Assembly: GCA_003833135.1 (NCBI GenBank)
Contig: QZLH01001123.1
Span: 1 to 33,793 of the forward strand
Length of the DNA: 33,793 bases
Direction of reading: 5' to 3'
From: Oehlia diaphana
Lineage: Eukaryota > Glomeromycota > Glomeromycetes > Glomerales > Glomeraceae
Position numbers and translations under genes: made by a program. Of the stretch, positions 1 through 10,969 are shown piece by piece (positions within the stretch are counted from its first letter, which is position 1; each line of letters starts with the position of its first letter). The notes beneath the pieces were generated by a model. It had not been told where the DNA came from. It made no database searches and was given only the letters and a program-made list of their open reading frames with translations.

Positions 1-97
1 GGTCAATTACCTTGTTTTATTGAAAACATTATATTTGAAAAAAATATTTTTGATATATTATTAAGCATACAGTATATTATCCAATGAAAATTACTAA

Positions 98-229
98 ACT
101 TTCGGGTCTAACCTGGGTTATTCGAATTAAATATATTCGGGTCGGATTAAAATCAGATCATTTCTATTTTTGCCGGGTCGAGTCGGATATACTCTCCAAA
201 CCCGACCGAATCTGACCTGGTAGGAGCAC
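98..229. repeat. possible hAT-type transposon terminal remnant
   Basis: This stretch is richer in G+C than its surroundings and carries several copies of a cgggtcgg / cccgacc motif on both strands. Read on the minus strand from about 229 it begins tagtgctcctacc and continues into the cggtcgggtt motif. That arrangement resembles the ends of hAT-superfamily elements, which often start with TAGNG or CAGNG and are followed by GGGTCGGGT-like subterminal repeats. I see no transposase and no matching opposite end in the window, so this would be a truncated end or a short non-autonomous copy. The family assignment is an inference from motif style only. Confidence 0.3.
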
Positions 230-328
230 TAATCGCGAGTGGTGTAGATTTGCATAGTTTTTTCACACATGTATTATTTCAGTAGTACCAATAAAAATAA
301 AATAGTTGTTCAAGTGGAATAATCTTCA

Positions 329-568
329 GTTATCCCATCGGTATTATGTATACACCGATGGATTTTATACTTTTTTATACTTTTTTTATACCGGTGGAAT
401 AATTTACAAAAAAATCCATCGGTGTATACGCCATACACAATGAGATAAACCTGTTATTCCATGGGTATCTAATAAATACTCCATATACACCGATGCTCCC
501 CTCCCTTCGGGGGGCCCCCAAGGCATCGGTGAATATTTCAGTTATTCATTGATACCCATGGAATAACA
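329..568. repeat. nested inverted-repeat (foldback) element
   Basis: Two inverted repeats lie side by side. Arms 348-366 and 411-429 are 19-nt perfect complements containing the accgatgg motif, and 337-360 is itself a smaller palindrome. Arms 452-469 (tgttattccatgggtatc) and 551-568 are 18-nt perfect complements. The pairing continues imperfectly inward to caccgatgc (488-496) and gcatcggtg (523-531), enclosing a GC-rich loop with a run of C and G. The same catcggt/accgatg word occurs five times. This looks like a foldback or MITE-like element. I could not fix target-site duplications, so the exact ends are uncertain. Confidence 0.6.
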
Positions 569-1570
569 AGTATATGTTAACTCAAGTTCATTTTCAATGT
601 CGATTCCATTTTGTAAGTCTGCGCTAATTAAATGATACCGAAAAAATTTCAGATAAGCAGACTTCAATAAATTTTTTGTAAATTGCAATACTTTTTTACC
701 CTATAAAAAATTTTTATTCGGATATTCCATTATTTCTCCGTGTCTTTCGTAAAAATTCTGTGAAAAAGTTACATTCACGGAAAAAACATGGAACGATAAA
801 ACAAGGATCAAATTTTTTACAGGCTAACAATAAATACACAAATACATTTTAGATTTATTAAATACTAAATAATACTAGAAATTTGTACATATTGCAACAT
901 ATAAACTTATAATTTGCAAGTCAAAAATCTCAAAGATTGCAAGGATCCTAACTTAAGAGCTTAAACATAACAAGATTATTGCTGAAAAATTGTATTTATT
1001 AATCTTGAAAACAAAATAGAGTGTACTAATATTTCTATAAAAGACCATACGAACGATTTAAAGTACATACTTTGAAAATATATTTTATAACTGAACACGG
1101 ACTTGGAATCATCAATTTATTAATCAAACATAATTCGGGTTACCAGATATCCAAAATCACGAGATTACAAGCATTAGAAAATAACAGCCCTATAATGTGG
1201 GCTGGCACTATTGGCTGGCCAAAATTAATATTATTACACACAATATCCTTATTTAGAAATTTCATAATTCTTGCCGAAGCTATGAATTTGGCCAAAATTA
1301 TTGTCGATCAGTATCCTCGGGTAGTTGTTTTTTTTAAAAAAACTGTTTAATAATAAAATAATTTTTATAAAATTACTAATTACAACTTTCTTTAAATTCA
1401 GTTTTTTTTGTATTAGCAGTTAGATTCTTTTCATAAATTTTTTTATGACCACTTTTTATAGATGTCAATTTTTTTTACCAAATAACTTTATTTAATTAAG
1501 AGATAGATTTTACAATTTTTTTGATTATATAAATTACTCTAACTACTATCTATATAGAATTTGCTATTTA
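569..1570. other. gene-free stretch
   Basis: AT-rich sequence with no convincing gene. A 92-codon open frame at 1072-1350 starts with TTG, has no recognisable domain, and contains a repeated ggccaaaatta word. I treat it as chance or repeat-derived. Confidence 0.5.
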
Positions 1571-3121
1571 TCAGTTATCACTTTTATCAATTAATTGTAT
1601 ACCAAATTTATTAGCGACATCAAAATACTTTTGATCGATTTTATGACTTTCAACAATTTCTAAATATTTTAATTTACTATTGTTATTTAAACACTCTTCA
1701 AAGAAGCATTCTAAGTAATTAACTTTGAATTCCGGATCAAACACATCTTTAAACTGAATCTTTTGTAAATTTTTAGGGATTGATTTACCTAAATTTTTAA
1801 ATTTTATTCCAGTCCAAGATGTATCATTTGTTAATGTTGTACTGAGATAAACTAATTGAGTACATAATTTAAATATAAGAATCAACTCATCTGGATAAAT
1901 TACAGTTAGATCTAAATGAATTAATGATTTTAAGTAAAGTGGAATTTGTTTTAATATTGATTGACAATCCCATTCATTTTTCCTTTCATAATTTATAATT
2001 AGTTTATTTAGAGTAGTTGAAGAAGACTGAATTAGTTGATTCAAAAAATTTTCAAACCCGTCATCATATGCTGAGAATTCAAAAACCTCAAGTTTTCTTA
2101 GATGCTCCGCCCATGGAATTAAATTATTATCTATTCCTATGCAACAATTTAGCCTTAACTCTTTGATATTTTTAAGTGAACATAATGAGTTTAATACCTT
2201 TCCATTTATTTTATCTAAAGGTATATTTTTCAGGTTTAATATCTGCAAATTTTCACTTTGTGTTGATAATGATTCGAATATAATATTATAATAGTCACCA
2301 TTATCATTATCCATTGGAAATTCCGATAATATAATATGTTGCAACTTTTTTTGCAAAGAAATAAAATTTGATAATGAATTTGCTTTTTTGATAGAATTGT
2401 TTCCCTCGTTGTGAAGTAAATTTAAGTTACGAACTTTATTCGAAAAAGCAGAGTAAAGATCAATTTTGCTATCATAATAGTTGATATAATATAATTCTTT
2501 TAGTTTGGTCAATTTACTTCTTTCATCAAAATAATTGATAGTTAACGGTTCAACGATGTTATTAAATAACTTGATATCATCATTTGTAAATACAATTTCT
2601 AATCTTGTTAAATTATTGTTGCAATGTGTACTCAAGGTTTTTGCAAGATGATTTAAAATTAAGGATGATATTTTTGGAATTTGATTTTTTTTTATATTAT
2701 TTAAAACAAAAGGGGGTAACCATAATGATTTGTGATTGTTTAATTGATCTAAAATTTCTAGATCAAAATTTAAACCACGAATAAAAGAGATATAATTAAA
2801 TGTTGGGTTAGACGAATCTGATAAGATCATCTGTTCAATTTCCGATTTAGGAGTACAACTTAATAGGGTACGAAGCAATCTAATATAAGAAAATGCTAAA
2901 TCTGCTGAAGGGTTCCTACAATAACTTGAATAACTTGGGAATGGATATGCATATAAGATTGGTGTTGAAACTCTACACCAAAGTTTTGATACTAACGTAC
3001 AAGAAAATAAATCTTTAGTTGTTATCTCTTTACGGAAACTATCAGTGGGAATTCCATAAATTCTATTAGGAAGGTATAAAAATATACTTTCTAGGCATTC
3101 TATTGGTAAAAATGACGCCAT
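1571..3121 (-). CDS. F-box protein with degenerate leucine-rich repeats
   Basis: Single-exon gene of 516 codons, ATG at 3121, TGA at 1571-1573. Residues about 4-55 form an F-box: the LPIECLESIFLYL helix, then LFSCTLVSKLWCRVSTPILY after a longer than usual loop (residues about 18-36). F-box proteins bind Skp1 through this segment and bring substrates to SCF ubiquitin ligases. From about residue 170 onward, leucine- and isoleucine-rich segments spaced like LRRs (for example NLQILNLKNI and IKELRLNCC, about 290-330) suggest a substrate-binding solenoid. The frame is uninterrupted and starts at the expected place relative to the F-box, so the gene looks intact. The target is unknown. Very large F-box families are known from Rhizophagus, and this variant (loop rich in Pro and Lys) differs from the two broken F-box genes at 21.5-24.5 kb. 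Confidence 0.85.
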   Translation of the reverse strand: MASFLPIECLESIFLYLPNRIYGIPTDSFRKEITTKDLFSCTLVSKLWCRVSTPILYAYPFPSYSSYCRNPSADLAFSYIRLLRTLLSCTPKSEIEQMILSDSSNPTFNYISFIRGLNFDLEILDQLNNHKSLWLPPFVLNNIKKNQIPKISSLILNHLAKTLSTHCNNNLTRLEIVFTNDDIKLFNNIVEPLTINYFDERSKLTKLKELYYINYYDSKIDLYSAFSNKVRNLNLLHNEGNNSIKKANSLSNFISLQKKLQHIILSEFPMDNDNGDYYNIIFESLSTQSENLQILNLKNIPLDKINGKVLNSLCSLKNIKELRLNCCIGIDNNLIPWAEHLRKLEVFEFSAYDDGFENFLNQLIQSSSTTLNKLIINYERKNEWDCQSILKQIPLYLKSLIHLDLTVIYPDELILIFKLCTQLVYLSTTLTNDTSWTGIKFKNLGKSIPKNLQKIQFKDVFDPEFKVNYLECFFEECLNNNSKLKYLEIVESHKIDQKYFDVANKFGIQLIDKSDN

Positions 3122-4139
3122 TTAAAATTGATAAATAAGTGTAAAAAATTAAAATTTTTTTTTATCAAGCGCAAGTTTCATTATATATTATTTTTAACAA
3201 AGACTTTTTTTTTAAAATTATTCGTTTCACTTCTTTGTGAATTGAAATATAAAGACTCGCCATACTGCTTCTTTTATGGGGAACACAAAAAATTGCTGAT
3301 CTTTGTTTAAAAAATTAAAAACAAAGACGATCTTTATATTTGGCTGCGCAATAGTAGTTGCTGTAATCATTCACCATTCAAGTCTTTGTTTTAATTTTTC
3401 AATTTCCGAAGTCGAAATTAGAAACTCAACATTTTTATTGGAATGGATATATTTAAGTTTCACAATGCAAAAAAATATAAAATGTATTTTATTCTTTACT
3501 TGTGCGCTTAATAAGATCATATGGTAGCACAACGAATATATTTCCTGTGGCGCAGAAAACACATTGTGTCGTTTGTGCGACGCGAAAAATAAGAACAAAA
3601 TAACATTGTGATATATATTATCTATGTAACTCAAAAATAATTATAGAGAAGTAAAAAATATATATAATTTTGACCTTTGTGGACATTATCTGTTATGAAA
3701 CACTCTGGAACGATAGAAATAGACTTCTTTTTTTCATTTGATTATGCCGTTTAATTTATCAATTTCAATAAAATTTATAATAATGAAGAATAATATATTT
3801 TTAAGTTAAAATCATAACCTATATTATTATTTTCTAGTTACAATATTTTACATTTTTATATATGTTTAAGTGAAAATTACCGAGAGTTATTCATATAATA
3901 ACTATCCTTTAACTTCAACAGAAGGTACAGCAGAATGTATTGAAAAAAAGTTTTGTTTATATAAACTTAAAATACAATGGATGCTTTTCTAATAAGAGAA
4001 CTACAATCATATAGGTCATCAGTAAATCATAAATCATAGTGCGGACAGCTTATTAGTTAGTATACGGTATATTGAAATGTCATGTGATTTGAATGGAACC
4101 TTTAACTCAGGCCAATTTATAGTGTTGGCCTGAATTATA

Positions 4140-4218
4140 TATATCAATGTACTGTAGCATAAAACATCGATACATCTTATTAGTACTTAGAATATCGGTA
4201 CATAGAGGTCTGACTGTA
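4140..4218 (-). repeat. possible pogo/Tigger-like transposon terminus
   Basis: Read on the minus strand from 4218 the sequence begins TACAGTCAGACCTCTATG, followed by CGATATT-type words. That matches the general style of pogo/Tigger (DDE_1) terminal repeats, which start CAGT next to a TA target and contain repeated CGATAT words. No partner end or transposase is visible. The family call is an inference. Confidence 0.3.
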
Positions 4219-4849
4219 CTTACCATCGTACGTCATTGGTTATAAATGACAATAATACAGTATATGTTTGCCTTCCTAAGCAGCTTAAATCAAAGTTTTA
4301 GTCTACTAAAAATATAAAATTTATATTCAAACTTTCTGAACTTTGCAAATTAGTTTCATTAATACGACGCCCTTTACTTGTTTCTCACAAAATTATTGAA
4401 ATTTAAATTTTTTTTTCTTAGATTAACATTTTAATATTGAAGTGAATTTTTGCTTTTGAAGACCTGATTATAGCGTACTATGAAAGAGAGTCGTCCTAGT
4501 GGTATCTTGAGCCATCATGTATTAAATGGTAAAGTAGAAAGAAAAATGAAAAAAAGAACAGATCTTAGTATCATTTAAGAGACGTACTAATTTGTTTATG
4601 ATATCACATATATGACACTAGGTACATAGGTTAACCCTCTAAGCCAAGTTCTCCTTGATGTAGCCCTCTGAACGCGTTGCAATAGCGCTAGGTATTCGGG
4701 CACCTCCTAGGGTTTACAACAATTCAATATTTTAGGAAATATATCATGCAAGTTGGCTATCCGTTCCATTCATAGTAAATTTGTCAAAAATCCGCTTCTA
4801 TCGAGAAATCTGTTAGATTAATTATAGATTATGATAATCAGTTCTAGAC

Positions 4850-4924
4850 ACTAATTCCAATATATCACGACTTAACTTATGTTCCGCTATATCAAGGTTC
4901 CAGTATATCGAACTTCACGGTGTA
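4850..4924 (-). repeat. second possible pogo/Tigger-like terminus
   Basis: On the minus strand from about 4924 the sequence reads CACCGTGAAGTTCGATATAC, followed by further gatata/gatatattgg words to about 4850. It shares the CGATATA style of the end near 4218 and has the same orientation. The two therefore look like two separate ends, not a left/right pair. Old, decayed and family-level only. Confidence 0.28.
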
Positions 4925-5364
4925 TAATGACAAAAAACATTTTTCTCTAAAAGAAACCGAATAAGCTAAAAAAAAAGTTGAGACGTTTATAGGAGAAGGA
5001 CAAGAAATATTAGAGATCCTTACACTTAATAATTTATTAAAAAAAAAAAATTTTTTTATTAGTAAAAGAGAAATAAGTTGAAATAAAGAAATAAAAAAGT
5101 AAAAAAATGTTTTCATATATTTCTTGTATTGTTTATGAAAATAATAAACAATAGAAATATTATTTATGAGTCGTTCACAATTCATTTTTGATGTAACCGC
5201 TCAGTACTAAAAAAGTTTATATTAATTTTCATAATTTCATTTACTGTAAGCAAAATTAAACTATGAAACAAAATTTTTTATTTATTAAATATATATACTA
5301 CATTCCTATGTGGATTTCAAAAGAAGATGAAAAAAAAAATACAAGCTATTATATTATTAATTAT

Positions 5365-8300
5365 TTAACTTAAATATTCATATTCTTTACCAACTTTTTT
5401 CCCGTGTAACTCAATTCCTTTATTTTTATAGTATACAACTTTATGTTGTGCGTTTGAATACCCATATTCAGCTGACTTTTTATAAAATTTAAAAGCTTTA
5501 GCTTCATCACTTTTAACACCTATTCCATATTCGTAACATCTGCCTAAATTATATAATGCTACTTCACTTCCATTATTTGCTGCTTTTTCATACCAAAAAA
5601 ATGCCATTTCATGATTCTTTTCAATTTCATCTCCATTTTCATATAAAAATCCAAGACTATTTTGTGCAAACTTATTTCCTTTTTCAGCTGCTTCTCTATA
5701 TAATTTCAACGCTTCTTTTTTATCGGTATCAGTACCAATTTTTTTATTATAACATTCAGCAACCTTATATTTTGCATTTAGATATCCTTGTTCATTTGAT
5801 TTCTTATAATACTCAAAAGCCTTAACTTCATCCTTTTTAACGCCTATTCCATATTCATAACATCTGCCTAAATTATATATTGCTATTTCGTTTCCATTAT
5901 TTGCTGCTTCGTTATACCAAAAAAAGGCCATTTCTCCGTTCTTTTCAAATTTATTCTCATTTTCATATAAAAATCCAAGACTATTTTGTGCGGACTTATT
6001 TCCTTTTCCAGCTGTCTCTTTATATAATTTCAATGCTGCTTCTTTATTAATTTTAGTACCAATTCCTTTGTAATAGCACTCAGCAACTTTATATTTCGCA
6101 TTTAAGTATTCTTGTTCAGCCGATTTCTTATAACATTTAAACGCTTTATTTTCATCTTTTTCAACACCTATTCCGTTTTCATAACATATACCTAAATTAT
6201 ATTGTGCTATTTCATTTCCATTAACTGCTGCTTTTTTATACCAAAAGAATGCCGTTTCCACATTTTTTTCAGTCTCATAACCTTTTTCATAAAAGAAACC
6301 AAGAGCGTTTTGCGCCAATTTATTTCCATTCTCTGCTGCCTCCTTATATAATTCAAATGCCTTTACTTTATTAATTTCAGTACCAATACCTTCATTATAA
6401 AAATTACCAAGCCGGAATTTTCCATCTGTATATCCTTGATCAGCTGATTTCTCGTAACATTCAAATGCTTTATTTTCATTTTTTTTAACACCTATTCCAT
6501 ATTCATAACATCTTCCTAAATTAAATAATGCTATTTCGTTTTCTTTCGCTTCATTATACCAATAAAAAGCTTCTTCAAATTTCTTTTCTTTTTCATAAAA
6601 AGTTCCAAGTTTAATTTGTGCAAATTTATTTCCTCTTTTTGCCATCTTTTTATATAATTCATACGCCTCTTTTTTATTAGACTTGGTTCCAATTCCTTTA
6701 TCATAAAAATATGCTACTTTATATTGTGCTTCTATATACTTTTGTTTAGATGCTTTTTTATAAGATTCAAAAGCTTTAATAATACCATTTTCAACATTCA
6801 TTCCATTTCCATATAATATATTTAATGTATATGGGCGTCTATATTTAGCTGATTTTTTATAATATTCAAATGCTTTATCATCACTTTTCTCGACACCTAT
6901 TTCATTTTCATAACATACGCCTAAGTTATACTGCGATAACCTATTTCCATTATCGGCCGCTTTTTCATACCAACGAATTGCTTCTTTAAAGTTCTTTTCG
7001 ATTCCTTCACCTTTTTCATATAAATGTCCAAGGTTATTTTGAGCTCCAAGGTTTCCTTTCTTAGCAGCACATTCATATAATTCAAAAGCTTTTACTTTAT
7101 CAATACTAGTCCCAACTCCTTTATCATAACAATATCCCAATCGAAATATCCCATCTATATAACCTTGTCCAGCTGATTTCTTAAATAATTCAAAAGCTCT
7201 TCTTTCATTTTTTTCTACACCTATACCATCTCTATAACAACAACCTAAATTATGTAACGCAACTTTATTTCCAATTTCTGCTGCTCTTTCAAAATAATAA
7301 AATGCTTTGTCATATCTTATTCTTATTAATAATTTTCCAATATAATATAAACCAAATTGACTCAACCTTTTTGTAATTAATATTTTATGAGAATTAATTT
7401 CGTTATCCTTAAGAATATCTTTTGCGATAATACTTCCACTTTTTGTTGCTTTTTTATACCAATAAATAGCTAGATCCTTATCTATTTTCGTTCCAATTCC
7501 ATAATTAAAACAGTTTCCTAATTGATATTGAGCATCAGCAATTTCATAACGCTTAGCTAATATTTTATAATATTTAAATGCTTTGATTTCATCTTTTTTA
7601 ACACCTTTTCCTAATCTGTAGCAATTTGCAAGATAAAGTTTTGCGGTTGTATTATCATTATTATTTGCTTTTTTATACCAATAAACTGCACGCTTTTCAT
7701 CTTTTTCAATTCCAATACCATTTTCATAACAATAACCTAAATAAACCTGCCCAATTATACTTTTATTTTCCACAGATTTTTTATACCATTCAAATGCTAG
7801 ATATTGGTTTTTCTCTGTTCCATACCCTTCATTATAACAATTAGCAAGATAAACTTGAGCCAATGAATAGTTATCTTTTGATGCTTCTGAAAATAATTGA
7901 AAAGCTTTAATACTGCTTTCTTTAGTATTAATATTATAATAATAAAATAATCCCAAAAACCACTTATATTGTGCATAACCTTGATTTTTTAATAACCAAT
8001 TAATTAGTTTGTCTATATTTTGATTTAATTTTAATATTTGTTGATTAATGAGTTGTTGAATTTGATCAAAAGTGACGCCTTGATTATGTTTCTTAATTAA
8101 TATTTTAATTAATTTATCAACAATTACATGATTCATAGAATCCAATAGATGGTTTGAATCTGATGAGGAATTTGTAATATTTTCGGAATCGGTTGTAACA
8201 GTTTCATAAGTCTGTGAACTTAAGTTACTATTTGATAAAACTATACTTGGTATGTTATCTATTACCAAATCATCATTTAAACCCATAGTATCTCTGCTCA

Positions 8301-9062
8301 TTGTTGTATTAGAACTATCCATATAAGTGTAAGTATTTAATAACGGATTTATCAAATATGATTGTGAGTACCTTTCTTTTTCTTTATAAATATTATTATC
8401 AATTACATACTTTCTTTCTGAAATAATTGATTCAAGAATTGAAACAACTTCTAATATATTTGGACGTTCATTCGGTTCATATTTCCAACATTCTAGAGAA
8501 TTGTATAGAATAAGAGTAATGAGAATTAACGTTATATTCATTATTATCCGGAGAGTAGCGAAAGTACTGCGATCGATCACGTGAATTACTCTATCCTCTC
8601 ACGTGACATCATTGATAGATTTAATCTTATTCGCTACAACGATTTCCGTTTTCTAGGATCCATCATCTTTTAAACATGATTACGAAACTACTTACTTGTA
8701 TATAAATCACTGTATTCAGTAGGAGTACCATGAATAATTTTTTCCCTTTTCCCTAATTGTATATCAAGAGCTAATTCATAATTGTCTTCGTAATGAAATG
8801 GTTTATATCCACTTGAAATTTGCCACATAATAACTCCAATACTATATATATCAGACTTTTTATCTAGTTTGTAATTTTTATCGGCAAAACTTTTCGGATC
8901 TACATAAGGTACTACACCATGTAGGCTTGATGTACTATTTGACGCTTCGGCAATTTTTTTTGATAAACCAAAATCTGCAAGCTTAATATTTTTTTGATGC
9001 ATAAGTATATTTGCTGCATGCTTTAAATTATATATAGAAAAAGTTGATAATTAATTTTTATG

Positions 9063-9093
<31 letters not shown>

Positions 9094-9777
9094 GAAAAAG
9101 TAAAATTTGTAAACAATTTTGATGTATTACCAGATCACGATGAATAATATCACATTCATGTAAACATAAAATAGCGTTTGATAATTGAAACACTAGCCTT
9201 AGTTTATCGTCCCATCCGAGTTGATCAAAGTTATCATGTAAATAGCTCTCTAGTGTACCACTATCAGCATATTCTAAAACCAATATGTAATTGTTCATTT
9301 GATGATCATCTAAAAACAATAAAAAAAAAAAATATGTTAAAAATTGTTAATTTGTTTCAATGTAATATGCTGTTTCCACTTTTCTTACCGATCATTATTC
9401 CTTTTGTGATACCATAAAATCTTAATATATTATCATGAATATTAACGGTCCGATGTAATTTTAACTAAAAAAAAAAAAACATATAAAAATATGATTAAAT
9501 AAAGTAAAACTTATACTTTCAAAAAAAAAAGGAAGAAATCAATGATAATTACTTCACTAACGACTTCTTTAAGAGTTGATTTATGATTAATAAAAGATTT
9601 TAAAGCGAAGAACGTATTAGTATGTTTCCAATTAGCACGAGCGATACTTCCAAATGCACCATTCCCTATATTCTGTATATTTTTAAAATCAGAATATTCA
9701 TAGTAATTAATATGATCATTAGCGATTGATCTTTCTAACCAATCGACATAATGGTTTGTATCAGAATCGGTTATCAT
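5365..9777 (-). CDS. protein kinase fused to Sel1-like repeats (five exons)
   Basis: Spliced by eye: exons 9777-9553, 9464-9389, 9309-9131, 9020-8696 and 8492-5365, all with GT-AG introns; 1310 residues. Kinase domain about 28-290: glycine loop IGNGAFGS (37-44), Lys60, Glu75, HRD 157-159, Asn164, DFG 176-178, and a C-lobe CWKYEPNERP (270-279). All key catalytic residues are present, so activity is expected; the type resembles fungal TKL-like kinases. A linker (about 292-440) precedes a long array of Sel1 units of about 36 residues, roughly 23 of them, to about 1290. Sel1 arrays form alpha-solenoids that bind proteins. In the second half, three-unit blocks repeat every 108 residues. Intron 4 is unusually long (203 nt) and carries two TCACGTGA palindromes. 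Intron 3 has a run of 28 T (9066-9093). The exon-5 frame alone opens upstream at 8580, but those first codons are intron. Partner of the plus-strand paralogue at 12717. Confidence 0.85.
8577..8606. promoter_or_regulatory. two TCACGTGA palindromes inside intron 4
   Basis: TCACGTGA occurs at 8577-8584 and 8599-8606, 22 bp apart, inside the 203-nt fourth intron of the minus-strand kinase-Sel1 gene. CACGTG is the known core for bHLH factors such as Cbf1 or Pho4 in fungi. Whether these sites are bound is unknown. Confidence 0.25.
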
Positions 9778-9785
9778 TTTATTGA

Positions 9786-9827
9786 TTTTTTTTAAAAAAA
9801 AATTCTTTTTTTTTTTTAAAAAAAAAA
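9786..9827. promoter_or_regulatory. double T-run/A-run tract just upstream of the kinase-Sel1 start
   Basis: Two consecutive T-then-A homopolymer pairs, T8A9 (9786-9802) and T12A10 (9806-9827), begin 9 bp from the ATG at 9777. The other kinase-Sel1 gene and one F-box pseudogene have similar tracts beside their start codons. Poly(dA:dT) tracts are known to exclude nucleosomes in fungal promoters; a role here is inferred. A small hairpin (tttatcgg at 9848-9855 with 9869-9876) follows. Confidence 0.3.
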
Positions 9828-10696
9828 TTGATTTGATTTATAACGATTTTATCGGTCGGATGAAAATTCCGATAAACAGGTTTACACCCTTCCAAACTAT
9901 TGTACATCGAGGATCGTTGCAATAGTTCTTTTTTACATTCTAGATTGTACAAAAAATTAATTTGTTATGAAAGATTTGCAACCAGCAGAAAAATGTGTAA
10001 TGAATTAACTCGGTACCCTTTTTTTAATTTGCCAAATTATTGCTTTATTCCAAATGCGAGTTATAAGTGTGTTCTAAGCCCTCTACTCGATTTGATACAT
10101 GAAAGTAGATCCTACTGTTACACAGTCGGAGTTTATTTTTTTTAACTAATCTGGGTACGGTTTCGAAGCAATCTGGAATATAAGAAATCTTTGACGGACA
10201 TCTCCATAATAGATAAGAAGTTAAAGACATATTGGGCTCATTTTGGTAATTACTATCGTATTAAACCTTGAAACACAAATTAGAAAAACGTCCATTCACC
10301 GCATGGTGGAAAAGAACTGTAGAAAAAAGAAAAAAAGAAAAAAAATTTGAATTTTTTATTTATCGTTATTGTTATAATGAAGAATTTTATTTTGTAAGAA
10401 AGATCTTTGAGAATTGTTTTTGTTTCTATTATTTATTCAAATTAATCGAGTCTTTTATTATTCTAATACTATTTAAAGACCTCACTTTGATAATAACGCA
10501 CTTTTTTATAAATAATTTTAATTTCTAATTAATATAAAATAATACTTTTAGTTTTTTTAGTTTCTAATTTATCAATCGACTATTAACGGACGAAAGATAT
10601 TTAGCTTAGTGTGGTTGAATTCGAAATTGACCAAGCCGAGACAAAGAAACAACTGAAGTTTTTCCTTGCTGAAAATGTTGGATATCTCCTTCCGTT

Positions 10697-10969
10697 TAAG
10701 CTGTTCCAACTTGATTGTTTGTTTAACGTCCCCACCCCCCTCTATTTTTTAAAAAAATTGAGATTTAATAAACACATATTAATAAATACCCCCTCTATTT
10801 TTGAAAAAATTTAAAAGCTAATAAACATATAGTGCCTTTAAATTTTGCCTGAAATTTTCAAATTTTCCTATGTTTATTTATTTAGTTTGTTTAACTTAAG
10901 CCCCCCTCCCACCTTAATTTTTTCAAAAGGCCTGGACGTTAAACAAACAATTAATTTGGAACAGCCTTA
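10697..10969. mobile_element. MITE with about 34-bp terminal inverted repeats and TA flanks
   Basis: The left arm (10697-10732) and the reverse complement of the right arm (10934-10969) align over about 34 bp with three differences, including one single-base gap. Both share the words ctgttccaa and attgtttgtttaacgtcc or close forms. Each arm abuts TA, consistent with the target duplication of Tc1/mariner-type elements. The interior is about 200 bp without an open frame. It holds a direct duplication: a C-run followed by tctattttt, an A-run and aataaaca, near 10735 and 10789. An inverted, G-rich-strand version lies near 10900. The element is non-autonomous; the Tc1/mariner link rests only on the TA flanks. 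Confidence 0.75.

Larger units (their letters stand above)
3122..5364. other. gene-free stretch between F-box and kinase-Sel1 genes
   Basis: No supported gene. Short open frames at 3128-3310, 3303-3527, 3371-3634 and 4892-5185 are low-complexity Phe/Ile/Lys-rich translations of AT-rich DNA. Visible structure is a perfect 9-bp hairpin (tcaggccaa at 4107-4115 against 4125-4133) and two possible transposon ends listed separately. A slightly GC-richer patch at about 4655-4720 has an imperfect inverted pair (tgtagccct near its start, agggtttaca near its end), too short to classify. Confidence 0.55.

Noticed and set aside
1072..1350. 92-codon open frame
   Set aside because: It starts with TTG, has no domain or splice context and contains a short repeated word. 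Probably chance or repeat-derived.
3371..3634. 87-codon minus-strand frame upstream of the F-box gene
   Set aside because: Low-complexity, no domain, no partner exon found.
4655..4720. Possible solo LTR or tRNA-like element with tgtagccct and agggtttaca ends
   Set aside because: Too short for an LTR, no tRNA fold or target duplication found. Left as a GC-richer patch.
5556..7844. Plus-strand frames over the Sel1 array (5556-5825, 7626-7844)
   Set aside because: Antisense shadows of the Sel1 repeats. Their Tyr/His/Phe-rich composition comes from the complement of repeated Sel1 codons.
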